Source: an uncultured Bacteroidales bacterium
GTDB lineage: Bacteria; Bacteroidota; Bacteroidia; Bacteroidales; P3
DNA length: 8,331 nt
Direction: 5' to 3'
NCBI GenBank assembly: GCA_946540365.1
Contig: CAMNIH010000074.1
Coordinates: forward strand, 1 to 8,331
In this document: positions 6,752 through 8,331 of the stretch, in pieces
Numbering within the stretch: the first letter of the stretch is position 1
How the letters are laid out: each line of letters begins with the position of its first letter
Notes under the pieces: model-generated
The model's input: only the letters and a program-made list of their open reading frames with translations
Told to the model about the DNA's origin: nothing
Databases searched by the model: none
Translations under genes and position numbers: made by a program

Positions 6752-7540
6752 TTATTTCCAGCCGCGGTTGACCATCTCCTGCGCCACGAACGACGCCACA
6801 TCGTCGGCATAGGTGTTGGCGCCGAAGCCGGCGTCGTAGCCCAGCTCCTTGGCCAGCTCGTGGCTGATACGCGGGCCGCCGCAGATCAGGATCACCTTGT
6901 CGCGCAGTCCCTCAGCCTCGAGCATCTCCACCAGTTCGGTCATGTTCTTGATGTGTACGTCCTTCTGGGTCACCGTCTGGCTCACCAGCAGGGCGTCGGC
7001 ATGCAGCTCGATGGCTTTGGCGATAAACTCGTCGTTCGGCACCTGGCTGCCCAGGTTGTAGGCGTCGATCATGTCGTAGCGTTCCAGGCCGTAGTGGCCG
7101 GCGTAGCCCTTCATATTCATGATGGCGTCGATACCCACCGTGTGGGCGTCGGTACCCGTCGAGGCACCCACGCAGACGATCTTGCGGCCGATATGCTCGC
7201 GGATATACTCGTCGCACTCCTTCATCTCCATCGTGGTGCTCTCCACCTTGGGGACGTGGATATTGGTGTAGTCCACCGTATGGGTCAGCGAGCCGTAGCA
7301 GTTCATGAAGCAGAAGCCTTCGGTCAGCTCCTTCTGGTAGACCACCAGGGGGTTCTCGAAGCCCATCTTCTTCAGCAGCTGCTTGGCGGCCTCCTCGGCC
7401 TCGGCTCCTGCCGGCACCGGCAGGGTGAAGCTCAGCTGCACCTTGCCGTCGTTCATCGTGTCGCCGTATGGCTTTATCTTGGTGAGGTCAAGGGTTTTGT
7501 CGTAATCCTTAGCCTCCATCGAATACAATCCTTCGCTCAT
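6752..7540 (-). CDS. kamE: Lysine 5,6-aminomutase, beta subunit
   Basis: A 262-residue subunit of the adenosylcobalamin- and PLP-dependent mutase that converts L-beta-lysine to 3,5-diaminohexanoate (or D-lysine to 2,5-diaminohexanoate) in lysine fermentation. An N-terminal segment (about 1-100) is followed by a Rossmann-like B12-binding domain. The base-off cobalamin motif DxHxxG is present as DAHTVG (131-136), with His133 as the cobalt ligand. Lys144 (MNMK) falls at the number of the PLP-binding lysine known in the Acetoanaerobium (Clostridium) sticklandii enzyme. Further family marks are LLVSQTVTQKD (184-194) and LICGGPRIS (218-226). All cofactor residues I can check are intact, so it should be active. 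The stop and start of kamD and kamE share one base (TAATG), and a purine-rich AGGAAAG lies just upstream, which suggests translational coupling for equal subunit amounts. The separate short beta chain argues against ornithine 4,5-aminomutase, whose large subunit is fused. Confidence 0.96.
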   Translation of the reverse strand: MSEGLYSMEAKDYDKTLDLTKIKPYGDTMNDGKVQLSFTLPVPAGAEAEEAAKQLLKKMGFENPLVVYQKELTEGFCFMNCYGSLTHTVDYTNIHVPKVESTTMEMKECDEYIREHIGRKIVCVGASTGTDAHTVGIDAIMNMKGYAGHYGLERYDMIDAYNLGSQVPNDEFIAKAIELHADALLVSQTVTQKDVHIKNMTELVEMLEAEGLRDKVILICGGPRISHELAKELGYDAGFGANTYADDVASFVAQEMVNRGWK

Positions 7541-7542
7541 TA
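7538..7542 (-). promoter_or_regulatory. kamD/kamE stop-start overlap (TAATG)
   Basis: On the minus strand TAATG contains the kamD stop TAA and the kamE start ATG, sharing one A at 7540. A purine-rich AAAGGAAAG sits a few bases upstream inside the kamD coding end. This arrangement usually lets ribosomes ending one gene restart on the next, which fits two subunits of one complex. Confidence 0.7.
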
Positions 7543-8331
7543 TTTCTTTCCTTTCATCAGTTCAACAAACGGGTTAAAATACTTGTCGCCCTTCAGGGTG
7601 ACGCCGTCGAGGCCCTTGCCGCCGTTCTTCGGACGCTTCACGTTGGCGAAGATTCCCTTCTCCAAGGCGGTGAAGAGGCCCTCGCTCTCCATGGCTTCCA
7701 GCAGCTGGGTGGCCTTGTGCAGCACTTCCTGGGCACGGCTCTTGATGATACCGCCGTCCTTGAATTCCACCTCCTCGCCGATGTCGCGCATGTTGTTGAA
7801 GATATACTTGGCGTTCTCGATCGAGAGGTAGCGGTCGCTCATGAAGGGGGTGTGGATAGCCTCGGTGGGCATACCCAACAGCTGCAGTCCCTGGTGCGTC
7901 CACTGGCCGATCACGTTGAACAGCGCATCCTGGATGTGGCCACGGAAGATGTTGCCGGTCATGAACTTGGTGGGCGGCATGTATTTCAGCGGCGCGTTGG
8001 GGAAGATCTCGCGCAGCATCTGCGCCTGCGCCAGCTCGTACAGGAAGCCGTTGGTGAGCATGGGATCCATCTCGAAGGCATGGCCCAGGCCCTGCTGCTC
8101 GCTCGGCAGACCGGCCATGAAGGCCAGCTGCTCGTTGATGAAGTCCGAGGCCAGCACCGTGTGGGCCTCCTCGTAGGCGTCGGCGGTGGTCAGGTAGTTG
8201 TCCTCGCCGGTGTTGATGATGACGCCGGCAAAGCCGTTGATGATACGGCTGAAGTATTGGTCGATCAGCGTGCGCTGCATATTGATGTCGCGGAACAGGA
8301 TGCCGTAGAGGGCATCGTTGAGCATCACATC
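7540..8331 (-). CDS. kamD: Lysine 5,6-aminomutase, alpha subunit (partial, C-terminal half)
   Basis: The C-terminal 263 or so residues of the large catalytic subunit; the start lies beyond the right edge, since full-length KamD is about 515-520 residues. The frame is open from 8331 to the TAA at 7540-7542. Recognisable KamD sequence includes LPSEQQGLGHAFEMDP, the stretch around PPTKFMTGNIFRGHIQDALFN, and LQLLGMPTEAIHTPFMSDR, followed by a helical tail ending near GDKYFNPFVELMKGKK. In the known enzyme the alpha chain forms the TIM barrel that meets the B12 domain of KamE to enclose substrate, PLP and the adenosyl group. No frameshift or internal stop is visible. It is the first gene seen of the operon; the rest of the lysine pathway (kamA, kdd, kce, kal and others) would be expected further upstream, off the window. 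Confidence 0.95.
   Translation of the reverse strand, partial: DVMLNDALYGILFRDINMQRTLIDQYFSRIINGFAGVIINTGEDNYLTTADAYEEAHTVLASDFINEQLAFMAGLPSEQQGLGHAFEMDPMLTNGFLYELAQAQMLREIFPNAPLKYMPPTKFMTGNIFRGHIQDALFNVIGQWTHQGLQLLGMPTEAIHTPFMSDRYLSIENAKYIFNNMRDIGEEVEFKDGGIIKSRAQEVLHKATQLLEAMESEGLFTALEKGIFANVKRPKNGGKGLDGVTLKGDKYFNPFVELMKGKK

Noticed and set aside
6718..6810. Upstream extension of the CoA-transferase frame to an ATG at 6810
   Set aside because: The added 31 residues are Arg/Trp-rich, overlap kamE in another frame and do not match family N-termini. The start at 6717 fits.
5743..7831. Two plus-strand frames of 328 and 382 codons opposite the barrel, CoA-transferase, kamE and kamD genes
   Set aside because: They are mirror frames of well-recognised genes, and their His-, Val- and Leu-rich translations are typical of antisense of GC-rich codons.
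1..8331. CRISPR arrays, tRNA or rRNA genes, insertion sequences, defence genes
   Set aside because: I saw no repeat-spacer pattern, cloverleaf, transposase, terminal inverted repeat or defence-type domain in either strand.

Overview
The window most likely comes from a Bacteroidota genome, probably Bacteroidales. The evidence is a Bacteroidetes-type trigger factor, a TAnnTTTG-type -7 promoter element in front of it, start regions without strong Shine-Dalgarno motifs, a DUF4249-like lipoprotein, a LacZ-type GH2 protein with C-terminal accessory domains, and amino-acid-fermentation genes of the kind known from Porphyromonas. Coding DNA is GC-rich and the one real intergenic stretch is very AT-rich. 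I cannot name a genus.

All genes lie on the minus strand, so transcription runs from right to left. From the right edge the order is: kamD (C-terminal half only, cut by the window edge), kamE, a beta subunit of a family I CoA-transferase (atoA-like), a small outer-membrane beta-barrel protein, a 1069-residue LacZ-type GH2 protein, and a DUF4249-like lipoprotein. KamD and kamE overlap by one base; the later gaps are 34, 9, 9 and 14 nt with no visible promoter, so these six genes look like one transcription unit. It ends in a 3' region with a hairpin (1138-1169) and a good intrinsic terminator (1061-1086). A separate promoter (1031-1038) then drives tig (trigger factor), which runs off the left edge.

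The first half of the operon belongs to lysine fermentation. KamDE is the B12- and PLP-dependent lysine 5,6-aminomutase, and the CoA-transferase handles the acetoacetate/butyryl-CoA end of the pathway. The second half encodes three exported, envelope-type proteins with no obvious link to that cytosolic pathway.

Two observations stand out. First, the GH2 protein keeps its overall LacZ-type architecture but has lost both catalytic glutamates, several substrate-pocket residues and a segment near the end of the barrel. It looks like a secreted pseudoenzyme maintained as a full-length ORF. Second, the last 36 or so residues of the tig reading frame at the left edge no longer look like trigger factor; they look like an ATP-grasp protein. 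The switch sits at a short sequence that could fit either family, so this is either an assembly chimera or a novel in-frame fusion.
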